The notes beneath the pieces are model-generated. The model did no database searches. It saw only the letters and a list, made by a program, of their open reading frames with translations, and was not told the DNA's origin. Of a DNA stretch of 64,000 nt, positions 16,347-26,158 are shown piece after piece. A program made the translations under genes and the position numbers. This DNA is from Janthinobacterium sp. LM6 (lineage in GTDB: Bacteria > Pseudomonadota > Gammaproteobacteria > Burkholderiales > Burkholderiaceae_D), in assembly GCF_002002885.1 (NCBI RefSeq), contig NZ_CP019510.1, positions 2,542,001-2,606,000 of the forward strand. Reading direction: 5' to 3'. How positions within the stretch are numbered: position 1 is the first letter of the stretch; each line of letters starts with the position of its first letter.

Positions 16347-17237
16347 TCAGCCCTTCACGCCGCCAGCCGTCAGGCCGGAGATCATCCATTTTTGCGCCAG
16401 CAGGAATACGGCCGTGATGGGCAAGCCGGACAGAATGGCTGCCGCGGCGAAGTCGCCCCACAGGTATTTTTGCTCGTACAGGAACAGTTTCGAGCCGACG
16501 GCCAGGGTCAGGTTGTTCTGTTCATGCAGCAGCACGGAAGCGATCGGGTATTCGATGATGGCGCCGATGAACGACAACAGGAACACCACCATCAGGATGG
16601 GCACCGTCATCGGCAGCAGCACGTAGACAAACGCCTGCCATTGCGTGGCGCCGTCGACCTTGGCCGCTTCCTCGATCTCGATGGGGATGGTTTGATAGTA
16701 GCCCTTGATGGTCCAGATATGCAGGGCGATGCCGCCCGTGTAGGCCAGCACCAGGCTGCCGTGGTGGTCGATGCCCAGCCACGGCACGTAGCTGCCCAGC
16801 ACATCGAAGATGGCGTAGATGGCCACCAGGGCCAGCACGGCGGGGAACATCTGCAGCAGCATCAGCGCGGACAGGGTCTGCGACTTGAAGCGGAATTGCA
16901 TGCGCGCGAACGCATACGCGCAGGTGGTCGACAGCAGCACGGTGACGGTGGCGCTCATGCTGGCCACCTTGATGGAATTCCATAGCCACAGCAGCACGGG
17001 GAAGTCCGGCTCGACGAGGGTGCCGTTGGGCGCCTGGTAAGACATGCCCAGCGCCAATCGCCAGTGCTCGAAGCTGATCTCGGGCGGTATCAGGCTGCCC
17101 GAGGCGAAGTTGCCAGGACGCAAAGAGATCGACAAGATCATCAGGAAGGGAAACATCACCAGCGCGATCAGCGCGATCACGGCGACGTGGGCCGCCAGGA
17201 TGCGCCAGCGGTTGGAACGGTCGACAACGATAGCCAT
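16347..17237 (-). CDS. malG: Maltose/maltodextrin ABC transporter permease MalG
   Basis: A 296-residue inner-membrane permease with six predicted spans. The EAA motif that docks onto MalK is [21 protein letters not shown], in the second half as in MalG. The length equals that of E. coli MalG (296). The short periplasmic insertion after the first span contains [16 protein letters not shown]. It lies 10 bases after malF and 2 bases before the amylase gene on the minus strand, so it is clearly one transcription unit. Confidence 0.93.
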   Translation of the reverse strand: MAIVVDRSNRWRILAAHVAVIALIALVMFPFLMILSISLRPGNFASGSLIPPEISFEHWRLALGMSYQAPNGTLVEPDFPVLLWLWNSIKVASMSATVTVLLSTTCAYAFARMQFRFKSQTLSALMLLQMFPAVLALVAIYAIFDVLGSYVPWLGIDHHGSLVLAYTGGIALHIWTIKGYYQTIPIEIEEAAKVDGATQWQAFVYVLLPMTVPILMVVFLLSFIGAIIEYPIASVLLHEQNNLTLAVGSKLFLYEQKYLWGDFAAAAILSGLPITAVFLLAQKWMISGLTAGGVKG

Positions 17238-17247
17238 ATGCTGTCCT

Positions 17248-18759
17248 TTATGCTTTGTTCATGCGCGTCAGGCGCATGTTGACCAGCGAAATCGCGGCCA
17301 CGAGGAAGAAGATCAGGGTCGAGATGGCGGCGGCCAGGCCAAAGTTCTGGCCGGAATCCTCGAACGCGATGCGGTAGGTGTAGGACACGAGCAAGTCCGT
17401 CGTGCCGGCCGGTAACGTTGTGTCGAGGAAATCGGGACGTCCGCCCGTCAGCAAGCTGATCAGCACGAAATTATTGAAATTGAAACCCAGGCTGGCCACC
17501 ATCAGCGGCGTCAGCGGCTTGATGATCAGGGGTAACGTAATCTTGAAGAAATTCGTCAGCGGTCCCGCGCCGGCCAGGGCCGACGCTTCGTACAGGTCCG
17601 ACGGGATCGCCTTGATCAAGCCCATGCACACCACCATCATGTAGGGGTAGCCAAGCCAGGTGTTGACGATGAGAATCATGGCCTTGGCCAGCGTGGTGTC
17701 CGAGAACCAGGCGGGCTTGATGCCGAACAAGGCGTCGAGCACGAGGTTGATTTCGCCAAAGTTATTGTTAAATAAACCTTTGAAGACCAGGATGGAGATA
17801 AAACCCGGCACGGCGTAGGGCAGGAACAACAGGGTACGGTACAGGCCGCGGAAGCGCAGCGCATCCCAGTTCAGCAGCACGGCCAGCACCATGCCCAGGC
17901 CCGTCGTGGTGGCCACGCTGATCAGGGCGAAAACGATGGTCCACACGAAAATGCGCAGGAAAGGACCGCGGAACGCTTCGTCGGAGAAAATTTTGACGAA
18001 GTTGGCGAAACCGACGTTGACCTTGAAGCCCGGTTCCAGTTTCGTGCCGTCCGGCATTTCATAAAAGCCCGTCTTGAAGTTCGGTGTCACGAGTTCGCCG
18101 GTGGCGACTTTCTTGAGCGTTTTGTCCGGCAACTGCTTGTAGACGTGCGCGACGGGGCCGAATTCGCGCAAGCCCACCATGCGCAGCTCGATCCTGTTCG
18201 GCAGGATCAAGGTGAGCAACTTGATATCCTTTTGCAGGGCGATGATGTCCTTGATGGGCAGCGGCGGGGCCAGCACGGGCGCCTGCACGGGGTCGAGCGG
18301 CGTCACTTCCACGTTCAGGGGCACGGCGCGCTTGAGGGCCAGCGGCTGCGTCAGCAGCACTTCGCCCGTGTCCGGGCTTTCCAGGCGCAAGCGGTATTCC
18401 TTGTTGTCGGCATGCACGGTCATGGCATAGCCGGCGCTTTCCACGCGCTGCGTCTCGTCCAGCAGGTATTGCGTGGCGCGCTCATAGGTGAGCAGGTTGC
18501 GCGAACTGAAATTGGTAAAGCCGATCGACACCGTGTACACCATCGGCAGCAGCACGAAGACGATCACCGCCGTGATGCCGGGAAACAGATAACGGTAGGC
18601 ATAGGCGCGCGGCGACGTGAAGACAAACGTCGTCAGGGTCAGCAAGCCGAGGAAAACGGCGGCCAGCATGGTCTGGCCGGAAATGTACAACATGAAGAGC
18701 AGATACAGACCCAGCGCCATGCTGATGGTCAATACCGTAGGGCCGATAAACTTGCGCAC
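17248..18759 (-). CDS. malF: Maltose/maltodextrin ABC transporter permease MalF
   Basis: A 503-residue inner-membrane permease close in size to E. coli MalF (514). The two extra N-terminal spans (about 8-52) and a large periplasmic domain (about 90-275, the MalF-P2 loop that meets MalE) are visible, followed by the permease core. The EAA loop is [21 protein letters not shown]. It precedes malG by 10 bases. It is separated from malE by about 175 bases containing a strong palindrome (18842-18872), so malFG-amylase-kinase may be expressed at a different level from malE. Confidence 0.93.
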   Translation of the reverse strand: MRKFIGPTVLTISMALGLYLLFMLYISGQTMLAAVFLGLLTLTTFVFTSPRAYAYRYLFPGITAVIVFVLLPMVYTVSIGFTNFSSRNLLTYERATQYLLDETQRVESAGYAMTVHADNKEYRLRLESPDTGEVLLTQPLALKRAVPLNVEVTPLDPVQAPVLAPPLPIKDIIALQKDIKLLTLILPNRIELRMVGLREFGPVAHVYKQLPDKTLKKVATGELVTPNFKTGFYEMPDGTKLEPGFKVNVGFANFVKIFSDEAFRGPFLRIFVWTIVFALISVATTTGLGMVLAVLLNWDALRFRGLYRTLLFLPYAVPGFISILVFKGLFNNNFGEINLVLDALFGIKPAWFSDTTLAKAMILIVNTWLGYPYMMVVCMGLIKAIPSDLYEASALAGAGPLTNFFKITLPLIIKPLTPLMVASLGFNFNNFVLISLLTGGRPDFLDTTLPAGTTDLLVSYTYRIAFEDSGQNFGLAAAISTLIFFLVAAISLVNMRLTRMNKA

Positions 18760-18841
18760 GATGGATACCTGTGAAAATGAAGCGCTGTAAGGATGGCGCG
18801 GGAACGATGTTGGCGTATTGATGGCCGAACCCGTTGAACGG

Positions 18842-18872
18842 CCGGGGTCGGACCCTGAGGGTCCGACCCCGG
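18842..18872. repeat. Palindromic intergenic repeat (GGGGTCGGACCC type)
   Basis: A perfect 14-bp stem (18842-18855 with 18859-18872) around a TGA loop, core GGGGTCGGACCC. The architecture is identical to that of the repeat at 7550-7580, with one compensated base pair changed. It lies between malE and malF, where it could stabilise the malE message or attenuate transcription into malFG. Confidence 0.8.
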
Positions 18873-18935
18873 ATGTCGTTTTGGGTTTAGGGTTGATTCA
18901 TGTTGAAAGCGTCAACCAAGCCAACGATATAGCTC

Positions 18936-20156
18936 TTAATTCGCCGTCGTAATCCGCTTCGCCGCCGCATCGAGGCCATCCTTGGTCGTCTGGCGGCCTT
19001 GCGTGATGTTTTCCAGCGCCGATTGCATCGACGACCAGAAGCGGCCCATTTCCGGGTTGTTCGGCATCGGGCGGCCCGCTTGCGCGCTTTCCATCGTTGC
19101 CTGGATGTTCGGATTGGCCTTCAGTTCCGCGAACAGCACCTTGTTCGCCGGCGTGCCCAGCGGGACGTCGGCGTTGATGGTTTTCAGGCCGTTGATCTGC
19201 AGCATCTGGTTTTCCAGGAATTCCGTCGCCAGGTCCTTGTTCGGGCTGGCTTTCGAAATCATCGCGCCCAGCACGCCCACGAATGGGGTGGCCGTCTTGC
19301 CTGCCACGGTAGGGATCGTTGCCACGCCGAAATTGATCTTCGACTTGCGCGCATTGTCCCACGACCATGGGCCGTTGATCATCATGGCGATCTTGCCCTG
19401 GTTGAAACCGGCTTCCATCTCGGCATAGCCAGCGCCCTTCGGCATGGCGCCGCTGTTGATCAGGGTCATCAGCGCATTCACGCCAGCCTGCGAACCGGCA
19501 TTGTTCACGCCCGTTTTCGCCGCATCGTAGCGGCCGTCGGACTTGACTTCAAACGGGAAGCCGCCGCCCGCGCCCAGCAAAGGCCACGTGAAATAGGTAT
19601 TCGTGTAATCCCACAGGATGGCTTTCTTGCCTTGCGCGGACAATTTCTTGTCCAGCGCGGCGATTTCCTCGAAGGTTTTTGGCGGGGTCGGCACCAGGTC
19701 CTTGTTGTAGACGAGGGCGACGGCTTCGATGGAGATCGGGTAGCCCCAGGTCTTGCCGCCCACGGTGAAGGCGTTCCAGGCCAGCGGCAGGATGGCGGCG
19801 CGCGCTTCCTTGCTTGGCGTCAATGGTTGCAGCAAGCCGGCGTCGATCCAGGTGCCGATGCGGTCATGCGGCCAGATCCAGATGTCCGGGCCCTTGCCGG
19901 CGGCGGCCGCTTGCTGGAATTTGTTCGGCGCATCTTCCGGGTGCTCGACGACGACCTTGATGCCCGTCTTCTTGGTGAATTCCTCGCCGACCTTGGCCAG
20001 GCCCTTGTAGCCCTTGTCGCCATTGATCCAGATCAAGAGGGTGCCTGCTTCGGCCGCGTTCGCCATGCTGACGGCGGCCAGGTTGCCGATGCCGGCCAGG
20101 GCGGCGGCGATCAGGGTGGTTTTGATGAAGCTGCGTTTCGGGTGCGTGAAGGACAT
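18936..20156 (-). CDS. malE: Maltose/maltodextrin-binding periplasmic protein
   Basis: A 406-residue type-1 sugar-binding protein. A signal peptide covers about 1-35 ([26 protein letters not shown]). The mature part begins [16 protein letters not shown], matching the start of E. coli Mal[13 protein letters not shown] and the late [11 protein letters not shown] region also fit. It delivers maltodextrins to MalFGK2. The ribosome site GGAGAT sits five bases before the ATG. It follows the malK gene by 109 bases on the same strand, with no operator box of the CAAAGCGCTTTG type seen in that gap. Confidence 0.93.
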   Translation of the reverse strand: MSFTHPKRSFIKTTLIAAALAGIGNLAAVSMANAAEAGTLLIWINGDKGYKGLAKVGEEFTKKTGIKVVVEHPEDAPNKFQQAAAAGKGPDIWIWPHDRIGTWIDAGLLQPLTPSKEARAAILPLAWNAFTVGGKTWGYPISIEAVALVYNKDLVPTPPKTFEEIAALDKKLSAQGKKAILWDYTNTYFTWPLLGAGGGFPFEVKSDGRYDAAKTGVNNAGSQAGVNALMTLINSGAMPKGAGYAEMEAGFNQGKIAMMINGPWSWDNARKSKINFGVATIPTVAGKTATPFVGVLGAMISKASPNKDLATEFLENQMLQINGLKTINADVPLGTPANKVLFAELKANPNIQATMESAQAGRPMPNNPEMGRFWSSMQSALENITQGRQTTKDGLDAAAKRITTAN

Positions 20157-20265
20157 GTCAATCTCCAGTATCTTTTTTTATGCTAAGTTTATGTTGAGTA
20201 TCAAGGCTGAAACGATGCAACCAGGCCAGGCGGCGCCTGTAGCGCCTGGCCCCTTAAATTCGAAA

Positions 20266-21351
20266 TCAGGTACGGGTCTGGCCATGCTCGTCGAACACAT
20301 GGACGCGGGCGGGCGCCACCTGCAGCGCCACGGACTGGCCAATCGCCCAGTCCGTTTCCGCATCGGCGCGCACCACCAGCGGCTCGTCGCCGCCCGGCAC
20401 CTGCACATACAGATAGCTGATGTCGCCCAGTTTTTCCACCGCCTGCACGGTGGCCGTGATGGCGGCCGTGGCGCCGGGCGCGCATGCCTGCACGTGCTCG
20501 GGGCGCGCGCCGACGGTGACGGGGGTAGCGCTGGCCAATGGCTGCGTCAACACGGCCTGCAGCATGCCGCCCGCGTTGGTGGCGATGGTGGCGACGCCAT
20601 CGGCATAGCTATGGATCTTGCCTTTGAGGAAGTTCATGCGGGGCGAACCGAGGAAGCCGGCCACGAACAGGTTGGCGGGGTGGTGGTACAACTCCAGCGG
20701 CGCGCCCACCTGCTCGATGCGGCCCGCGTTGAGCACGACGATGCGGTCGGCCAGGGTCATCGCTTCGACCTGGTCATGTGTGACGTAAATCATGGTCGAG
20801 CGCAATTCGCGGTGCAGATTCGCCAGTTCGATGCGCATCTGCACGCGCAGCGAGGCGTCCAGATTCGACAGCGGTTCGTCGAACAGGAAGACGTCGGGCT
20901 TGCGCACGATGGCGCGGCCGATGGCTACGCGCTGGCGCTGGCCGCCCGACAAGTCTTTTGGTTTGCGTTCGAGCAAAGGTTCGATGCGCAGGATTTGCGC
21001 GGCGCGCTGCACGGCGTCGGCGATCTGCACCTTGTTCATGCCGGCCAGTTTCAGGCCGAAGGCCATGTTTTGCGCCACGCTCATGTGCGGGTACAGGGCG
21101 TAGCTCTGGAACACCATGGCGATGCCGCGCTTGGCGGGCGGCACGTCGTTCATGCGGGTCTTGCCGATGAACAAGTCGCCGCCGCTGATTTCTTCCAGGC
21201 CGCAGATGCTGCGCAGCAAGGTTGATTTGCCGCACCCCGACGGGCCCACGAAGACCATGAATTCGCCGTCGGCGATCTCCAGGTCGATGCCGTGCAGGGT
21301 TTGCACGTCGCCATATGCCTTCTTCAGCCCTGCTAATTTCAGTCCTGCCAT
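20266..21351 (-). CDS. malK: Maltodextrin ABC transporter ATP-binding protein (MalK/UgpC type)
   Basis: A 361-residue ATPase. Walker A GPSGCGKST (about 36-44), Q-loop MVFQSYALYPH (about 79-89), signature LSGGQRQRVAIGRA (about 134-147), Walker B DVFLFDEPLSNLD and switch histidine YVTHDQVEAM are all present. The C-terminal 125 residues form the OB-type regulatory domain seen in MalK, with VGARPEHV. It energises the MalFG permease. It sits between the alpha-glucosidase and malE genes on the minus strand, 84 bases after the former. Confidence 0.93.
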   Translation of the reverse strand: MAGLKLAGLKKAYGDVQTLHGIDLEIADGEFMVFVGPSGCGKSTLLRSICGLEEISGGDLFIGKTRMNDVPPAKRGIAMVFQSYALYPHMSVAQNMAFGLKLAGMNKVQIADAVQRAAQILRIEPLLERKPKDLSGGQRQRVAIGRAIVRKPDVFLFDEPLSNLDASLRVQMRIELANLHRELRSTMIYVTHDQVEAMTLADRIVVLNAGRIEQVGAPLELYHHPANLFVAGFLGSPRMNFLKGKIHSYADGVATIATNAGGMLQAVLTQPLASATPVTVGARPEHVQACAPGATAAITATVQAVEKLGDISYLYVQVPGGDEPLVVRADAETDWAIGQSVALQVAPARVHVFDEHGQTRT

Positions 21352-21435
21352 GTCGTCCTCACTGTGTCAATCCGTCCCCGCTGATGCGCGGGGCTCGTTA
21401 TTGTAATTGGCGGCATGGCCGCCAAAGCCTGCGAT

Positions 21436-23073
21436 TTACGCCAGGGTGCCGAACCAGCCGCCATGCGGGGGCAGGCTGAGCTGTTGGCCATCCTTGCTGC
21501 CTGGCAATCCATGACCGGCCAGGTCGGCCGCTGGCGCCGCGTCAGGCCAGGCGAACGTGACGGCTTGCGTGCCCAGGTTGAAGGCAGCCAGCACGGGCGG
21601 TTGGCCCGGCAAGTCGCGGCGCAGGGCCAGCACGGGTTCCGGCGCATCGAAGAAGACGATGTCGCCGCGCAGCAATTGCGGCAGGGTGCGGCGCCAGGCG
21701 AGGATGTTCTGCGCAAACTGCAAGGGTGAAGCGGAATCGTTTTCTTCGACATCCACCGCGCGCGCCAAATGCTCGGGCGGCACGGGCAGCCAAGGTTTTG
21801 CCGTGCTGAAACCGCCGTGCGGCGCATCGGCCACCCACGGCATCGGCGTGCGGCAGCCGTCGCGGCCCTTGAACTGTGGCCAGAACGGGATGCCGTACGG
21901 GTCCTGCAGCGCTTCGAAAGGAATGTCCGCTTCCGTCAGGGCCAGCTCGTCGCCCTGGTACAGGCACGGCGTGCCTTTCAGCGCCGCCTGCACGGCCAGC
22001 ACCACCTTGGCCAGCGATGGCGACGGATTATCTCCGCCCCAGCGCGTCATGACGCGCACGCTGTCGTGGTTGCCCACGGACCAGGAAGCCCAGCCGTCGG
22101 CCACTTGCGCTTCGAACTCTTCCACCTGCGTGCGGATGTGCGCGGCGGAAAACTCCGCCGTCAGCAAGTTGAAGCTGTAAGCCATGTGCAGCTTGTCGGC
22201 GCCCGTGTAGGCAGCCATGGTGGCCAGTGCATTGTCGTCGCCCACTTCGCCGATGGAAATGGCTTGATATTCGTCAAGTACGGCGCGCACGCGCTGCAAA
22301 TAAGCGATGTTTTCCGGCTGCGTCTTGTCGTACACGTGCGCCTGCATGCCGTACGGGTTGATGGCCGACACGCTGCTGGCGTCGCGCTGCGCGGCGGGCG
22401 GATTGTCGCGCAGCAACTGGTCGTGATACGGGAAGTTGCAGGAGTCGAAGCGGAAGCCATCGACGCCGCGTTCCAGCCAGAAACGCAGGTTGTCCAGCTG
22501 GGCCTGCTGCACGGCTGGATTGTGGAAATTCAGGTCGGGCTGGCTGGCGAGGAAATCGTGCAGGTAATACTGGCCGCGGCGCGGCTCCCATTGCCAGGCG
22601 GAACCGCCGAACACGGACAGCCAGTTATTCGGCGCCGTGCCATCCGGTTTCTGGTCGGCCCACACATACCAGTCGGCCTTGGCATTGTCGCGGCTGGAGC
22701 GGCTTTCCACGAACCATGGATGGACGTCGGACGAGTGCGACAACACCTGGTCGATCATCACTTTCAAGCCCAGTTCATGGGCGCGCGCCACCAGGCGGTC
22801 GAAATCGGCCAGGCTGCCAAACATGGGGTCGACGTCGCAGAAGTCGGCCACGTCGTAGCCGAAGTCTTTCATCGGCGACGTGAAGAAGGGGGAAATCCAC
22901 ACGATGTCGGCGCCCAGGGCGGCGATGTAATCGAGCTTGGAGGTAATGCCAGGCAAGTCGCCGATGCCGTCGCCATTGCTGTCGAGGAAGCTGCGTGGAT
23001 AAACCTGGTAGATGACGGCGCTGCGCCACCAGTCGGCGGGCAGGTGGGCGAGATTGTTCTGGATGGTCGGCAT
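21436..23073 (-). CDS. Alpha-glucosidase (GH13, oligo-1,6-glucosidase type)
   Basis: A 545-residue cytoplasmic GH13 hydrolase with no signal peptide. It starts with the family pattern WWRSAVIYQVYPRSFLDSNG and carries IDQVLSHSS (region I), GFRFDS with the nucleophile Asp (region II), the Glu of ISIGEVGD (region III) and VGNHDSVR (region IV). The QVLSHSS sequence and absence of an N-terminal extension fit alpha-glucosidases that split maltose and short maltodextrins to glucose. Two CAAAGCGCTTTG boxes lie 83-126 bases upstream (23156-23199), placing it under the LacI-type regulator. It is the first gene of the aglA-malK-malE transcription unit. Confidence 0.92.
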   Translation of the reverse strand: MPTIQNNLAHLPADWWRSAVIYQVYPRSFLDSNGDGIGDLPGITSKLDYIAALGADIVWISPFFTSPMKDFGYDVADFCDVDPMFGSLADFDRLVARAHELGLKVMIDQVLSHSSDVHPWFVESRSSRDNAKADWYVWADQKPDGTAPNNWLSVFGGSAWQWEPRRGQYYLHDFLASQPDLNFHNPAVQQAQLDNLRFWLERGVDGFRFDSCNFPYHDQLLRDNPPAAQRDASSVSAINPYGMQAHVYDKTQPENIAYLQRVRAVLDEYQAISIGEVGDDNALATMAAYTGADKLHMAYSFNLLTAEFSAAHIRTQVEEFEAQVADGWASWSVGNHDSVRVMTRWGGDNPSPSLAKVVLAVQAALKGTPCLYQGDELALTEADIPFEALQDPYGIPFWPQFKGRDGCRTPMPWVADAPHGGFSTAKPWLPVPPEHLARAVDVEENDSASPLQFAQNILAWRRTLPQLLRGDIVFFDAPEPVLALRRDLPGQPPVLAAFNLGTQAVTFAWPDAAPAADLAGHGLPGSKDGQQLSLPPHGGWFGTLA

Positions 23074-23155
23074 GAATGATTTCTTAAAAGTTGCCTGTAG
23101 CCTTGGCTATCAGGACGCGCTGCTGGTTGGTAGGCGAACGTCTTATTTTAAAATT

Positions 23156-23199
23156 CAAAGCGCTTTGGGTATGAAATGAGTATAGTTCAAAGCGCTTTG
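23156..23199. promoter_or_regulatory. Two LacI-type operator boxes upstream of alpha-glucosidase gene
   Basis: Perfect 12-bp palindromes CAAAGCGCTTTG at 23156-23167 and 23188-23199. The centres are 32 bases apart, about three helical turns, which would let two regulator dimers lie on one face of the DNA. The same box occurs before lamB. The sequence type, centred on CG, is typical of LacI-family operators, and a LacI-type gene lies at 23374-24387. Confidence 0.85.
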
Positions 23200-23274
23200 A
23201 AAAGTAAAGCGATACACGCGCCAGACATACGATTTTTTTATGAGGGTGATTCAGGACAACAAGGCGGGAGAGCC

Positions 23275-23341
23275 GGGGTCAGACCCGCCGGGGGAATGCG
23301 TCCCGGTGGGGCGCATTCCGATCACGCAGTGACTGACCCCA
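23275..23341. repeat. Expanded palindromic intergenic repeat
   Basis: The outer arms GGGGTCAGACCC (from 23275) and CTGACCCC (to 23340) match the repeat at 7550-7580. They enclose a second hairpin, GGAATGCG...CGCATTCC (about 23292-23319). It lies between the end of the LacI-type gene and the operators of the alpha-glucosidase gene, so it may separate the two transcripts. Confidence 0.7.
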
Positions 23342-23373
23342 GTATTTCGCGGGTTGCGCGGTGCGAGGGGAAA

Positions 23374-24387
23374 TCAGGCGTGGATTACGGGCCCGGCCGA
23401 CTCGCCCGGCAACAGTTCGCACGGCCACAGTTCCTGCAGGTCGGTGACGGGCGTGCCGTCCATCAGGGCCAGCAGCATGTGGATCATCTTCGCGCCGGCG
23501 CCGCGCGGGTCGGGCTGGACGACGGTGGTGACGTTGTGGCCGGCCAGGGAATCTTCCATTACACCCCAGACGATCAGCGACATGTCGCGGCCGATGGCGA
23601 TGCCCGCGTCGAGCAGGGCGCGCACGGCGCCCACGCCCGACATGTGGTTGTCGACGATGACGGCCGTGGGGCGGGGCGAGCGGGCCAGCAGGCGCTGCAT
23701 GGCCTGGTAGCCGGCGCGGCGGTCGTGCGCGTTGTCGACCAGGTTGTCCGGGTCGACGGCCAGGCCGCCCGCCTGCATGGCGTGCTGGAAACTCTCGACG
23801 CGCTGGCGCACGAAGTTCAGGTCCGGCGTGGCGCTGATCAGGCCGATGCGCTGGTGGCCCAGCTGCGCCAGGCGCTCGACGGCCAGGCGCATGCCGGCCT
23901 CGTTGTCGTAGTCGAACCACGCGTGCGGCTGGTTCAGCTGGGTGCGGCCGTGCGCGACAAACGGCATGCCCTGCTGCGCCAGGTAGGCAATGCGCTCGTC
24001 GAACGGCTTCGTGCGGCCGACGATCAGGCCATCGATGCGGCGGCCCTTGACCATGCGTTCATAGGTGTGGAATTCGTTGGTGGCCGAGGCGGGCGCGATC
24101 ATCATGTCCATCTGCTGCGCTTCCAGCGCTTCCGACATGCCGCCGACGATGTCGATGAACATGGGGTCGGCCAGGTCGTTCGGCATCAGCGGGTAGATGA
24201 TGCCGACGATATTCGTGCGTCCCACGGCCAGGCTGCGCGCCATGGGATTGGGGCGGTAGCCGGCCGCCTGCGCGGCGGCCAGCACCCGCTCGCGCGTGCG
24301 TTCGCTCACTTCCGGATAGCCATTCAAGGCGCGGCTGACGGTGGTTTCGGATATTCCTAGCGTTTTGGCGAGATTTTTGAGGTTCAT
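23374..24387 (-). CDS. LacI-family transcriptional regulator of the maltodextrin locus
   Basis: A 337-residue regulator. The N-terminal HTH (about 1-25, LAKTLGISETTVSRALNGYPEVSERTRERV) and hinge helix (RPNPMARSLAVGR, about 45-57) are followed by a periplasmic-binding-protein-like effector domain. It resembles the AglR/MalR-type repressors of alpha-glucoside loci more than E. coli MalI. It sits between lamB and the alpha-glucosidase gene. Five nearby CAAAGCGCTTTG-type boxes are good candidate sites; none is seen before its own start, so autoregulation is not supported. Confidence 0.92.
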   Translation of the reverse strand: MNLKNLAKTLGISETTVSRALNGYPEVSERTRERVLAAAQAAGYRPNPMARSLAVGRTNIVGIIYPLMPNDLADPMFIDIVGGMSEALEAQQMDMMIAPASATNEFHTYERMVKGRRIDGLIVGRTKPFDERIAYLAQQGMPFVAHGRTQLNQPHAWFDYDNEAGMRLAVERLAQLGHQRIGLISATPDLNFVRQRVESFQHAMQAGGLAVDPDNLVDNAHDRRAGYQAMQRLLARSPRPTAVIVDNHMSGVGAVRALLDAGIAIGRDMSLIVWGVMEDSLAGHNVTTVVQPDPRGAGAKMIHMLLALMDGTPVTDLQELWPCELLPGESAGPVIHA

Positions 24388-24699
24388 GGATGCTGCGGTT
24401 GGGGTCTATCCAGGGTGGGTCGGGAGCGATGCGGTGCGATGACGGGTAGTTTATCTGATAAATGCCGGATTGATCAGGGTCATGGCAAGCGGCGGCGGCG
24501 CCCAAAAAAATACGCGGGCAAACCCAGGGGCGCCCGCGCTAAAAGAGGATACTGCTGAATCACTACATTGAAGCTGCCGGCCATCGCGTGCAGCGGCGAA
24601 ATGGTGGGTCCGGATATTACTTGCCCCTGGATAAGCGGGCGGTGTTGCTGCCACCGGCAAGCGTCCGGGGACGCTTGCCAAAGTCCTAGAGTCCCGCGC
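24388..24699. other. Gene-free gap between LacI-type gene and lamB
   Basis: These 312 bases lie between the lamB stop and the LacI-type start, both on the minus strand. They hold the lamB terminator (24504-24538) and a perfect hairpin at 24656-24679 (GGCAAGCGTCC/GGACGCTTGCC) right after lamB without a T-tract, plus presumably the promoter of the LacI-type gene. No coding frame is convincing. Confidence 0.7.
24504..24538 (-). terminator. Intrinsic terminator of lamB
   Basis: Read on the minus strand, a CGCGGGC/GCCCGCG stem (24538-24532 with 24519-24513) and a 12-base loop are followed after two bases by seven T residues (24510-24504). It lies about 160 bases past the lamB stop and before the LacI-type gene. 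Confidence 0.7.
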
Positions 24700-25920
24700 T
24701 TACCACCAGCTTTCCACTTGGAAACCGACGGAGCTGCCGTTGGTCTTGCCACCGAACACGCCGGTCGACGACAGCGCCGATTCCGCGGCGGCGGCCGACT
24801 GGGCTGCCTTGTTCCATTTGGCGTAGGTGTAGAAAGCGCGCAGCACGGGGCGCGACCAGAAGCTGTTACCGGCCGACAGTTGCGGCGCGAAGGTCAGCTT
24901 GGTCAGGTTGCGGCTTTCGCCGCCTTCCGGCTTGACGATGTCGTGACCGAGTTCCACGGCCAGGCTGTAGTTGTCCGTGAAGTGATACACGGGACGCGCG
25001 CCGATCGACGTCCACTTGCTGCTCACGCCTGCCGATTCCTTGTCTTCATAGACGAAGGTGCCCATGCCCGACCAGGCGCCTTTGGGCTGGATCATGATCT
25101 GTTCCGTCAGGCGCACGACCTTGTCATCCTTGTTGGCGCCCAGGCTGAAGCCGCCCGTGTTGGCGGCGCTGCCTTTGCCGTACTGCAATGCCACCTTGTT
25201 GAAGCCGCCCAGCAGATTGCCTTGCGTATGCATGATGGTCAGCAAGTGGCCGCTGGCGATGGGGGCCGCGCCTTGCGCATTGCGTTTCTGGTTGAATTGC
25301 AGGCCCAGGGTCAGTTCGCCATCCGGGTTGACCTTGATGCCGGAGAAGCGCAGGTCGTGGGACAGGCCCATGCGCTTGCTGTCGCCGTCATCGGCCGTGC
25401 GCACGACGGCGTAGGCCAGCTTGGCGGCGCCCAGGTCGATGTTTTCCAGGCCGGCGCCAGGGCCGCTGTTGTTCCAGAAGTAGTAATCGGTGATGTGCAC
25501 GTCCTGGCGGTCGTAGTAGCGCTTGCCGACCCAGGCGCGCGCTTCGGCGAAGGCGCCCGTGCCGATCTTGTCGGCGACGACGTTCATTTCGCGCCACGAC
25601 GGATCCGATTGTTCCCAGTCCTGGTTCTGGTTGACGGAAAACGCCACCAGGGTATTGATGCGGAAGGTGGTGCCGTTGGCTGCCTTGAAGGCTTCGCCGC
25701 CGAATTTCAGCTCGCCGTAGGTTTCGCACTCATTGCCCAGACGATACTTGGACGAGGCGCCGGCCAGGCCGAAACACGCTTCCTTGCCGCCTTCGCTGCT
25801 GGTGCCGAAGCCCGAGCGGATGTAGCCGCCGAAATCGATCGGCAGGGCGGCCTGGGCGGCCGAAGCGCTCAAGGCCAACGCCACGGCGGCAGGCAAAGTT
25901 TTCAAGAAATGTTGGTTCAT
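24700..25920 (-). CDS. lamB: Maltoporin (LamB-type outer-membrane porin)
   Basis: A 406-residue outer-membrane porin. It has a signal peptide (MNQHFLKTLPAAVALALSAS, cleavage near 24) and mature start LPIDFGGYIRSGFG, matching the LamB family opening 'vdfhGYaRsG'. The protein is rich in alternating beta-strands and ends in the aromatic pattern VGFQVESWW, with a terminal Trp as expected for assembly by the BAM machinery. It lets maltodextrins diffuse across the outer membrane. The ATG at 25920 precedes the signal peptide exactly; 19 open codons upstream are discarded. Three operator boxes lie 55-108 bases upstream. Confidence 0.93.
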   Translation of the reverse strand: MNQHFLKTLPAAVALALSASAAQAALPIDFGGYIRSGFGTSSEGGKEACFGLAGASSKYRLGNECETYGELKFGGEAFKAANGTTFRINTLVAFSVNQNQDWEQSDPSWREMNVVADKIGTGAFAEARAWVGKRYYDRQDVHITDYYFWNNSGPGAGLENIDLGAAKLAYAVVRTADDGDSKRMGLSHDLRFSGIKVNPDGELTLGLQFNQKRNAQGAAPIASGHLLTIMHTQGNLLGGFNKVALQYGKGSAANTGGFSLGANKDDKVVRLTEQIMIQPKGAWSGMGTFVYEDKESAGVSSKWTSIGARPVYHFTDNYSLAVELGHDIVKPEGGESRNLTKLTFAPQLSAGNSFWSRPVLRAFYTYAKWNKAAQSAAAAESALSSTGVFGGKTNGSSVGFQVESWW

Positions 25921-25974
25921 TGCGTCTCCAGTGTTTTTATAGGTGTGGGATCGGTGCGCATAACTTCGCACAGC

Positions 25975-26028
25975 CAAAGCGCTTTAGTTATGTTTCAAAG
26001 CGCTTTGAGTATAGTTCAAAGCGCTTTG
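25975..26028. promoter_or_regulatory. Triple LacI-type operator array upstream of lamB
   Basis: Boxes at 25975-25986 (CAAAGCGCTTTA, one mismatch), 25996-26007 and 26017-26028 (both CAAAGCGCTTTG). The centres are exactly 21 bases apart, two helical turns, so three dimers would stack on one DNA face. The array lies between lamB and the end of the MFS gene and matches the pair before the alpha-glucosidase gene. Confidence 0.88.
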
Positions 26029-26158
26029 ATCAGTAAACTAGTTTTAATCCTTGAAACTTTTGAGGTGTTGCGGAGAAACATCAACGGCGGGCGGCGGCGC
26101 GTGGGCGCCGCCGTGTATGGCGGGGCAGGGGATGGCTGCCGCGGGAAAGCCGGGCAGC

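Noticed and set aside
18999..20186. A 395-codon plus-strand frame opposite malE
   Set aside because: Composition is Arg/His/Gln-rich, typical of an antisense shadow, and the minus strand encodes a clear MalE with signal peptide.
21769..23079. A 436-codon plus-strand frame opposite the alpha-glucosidase gene
   Set aside because: No domain is seen, and the minus frame carries all GH13 motifs.
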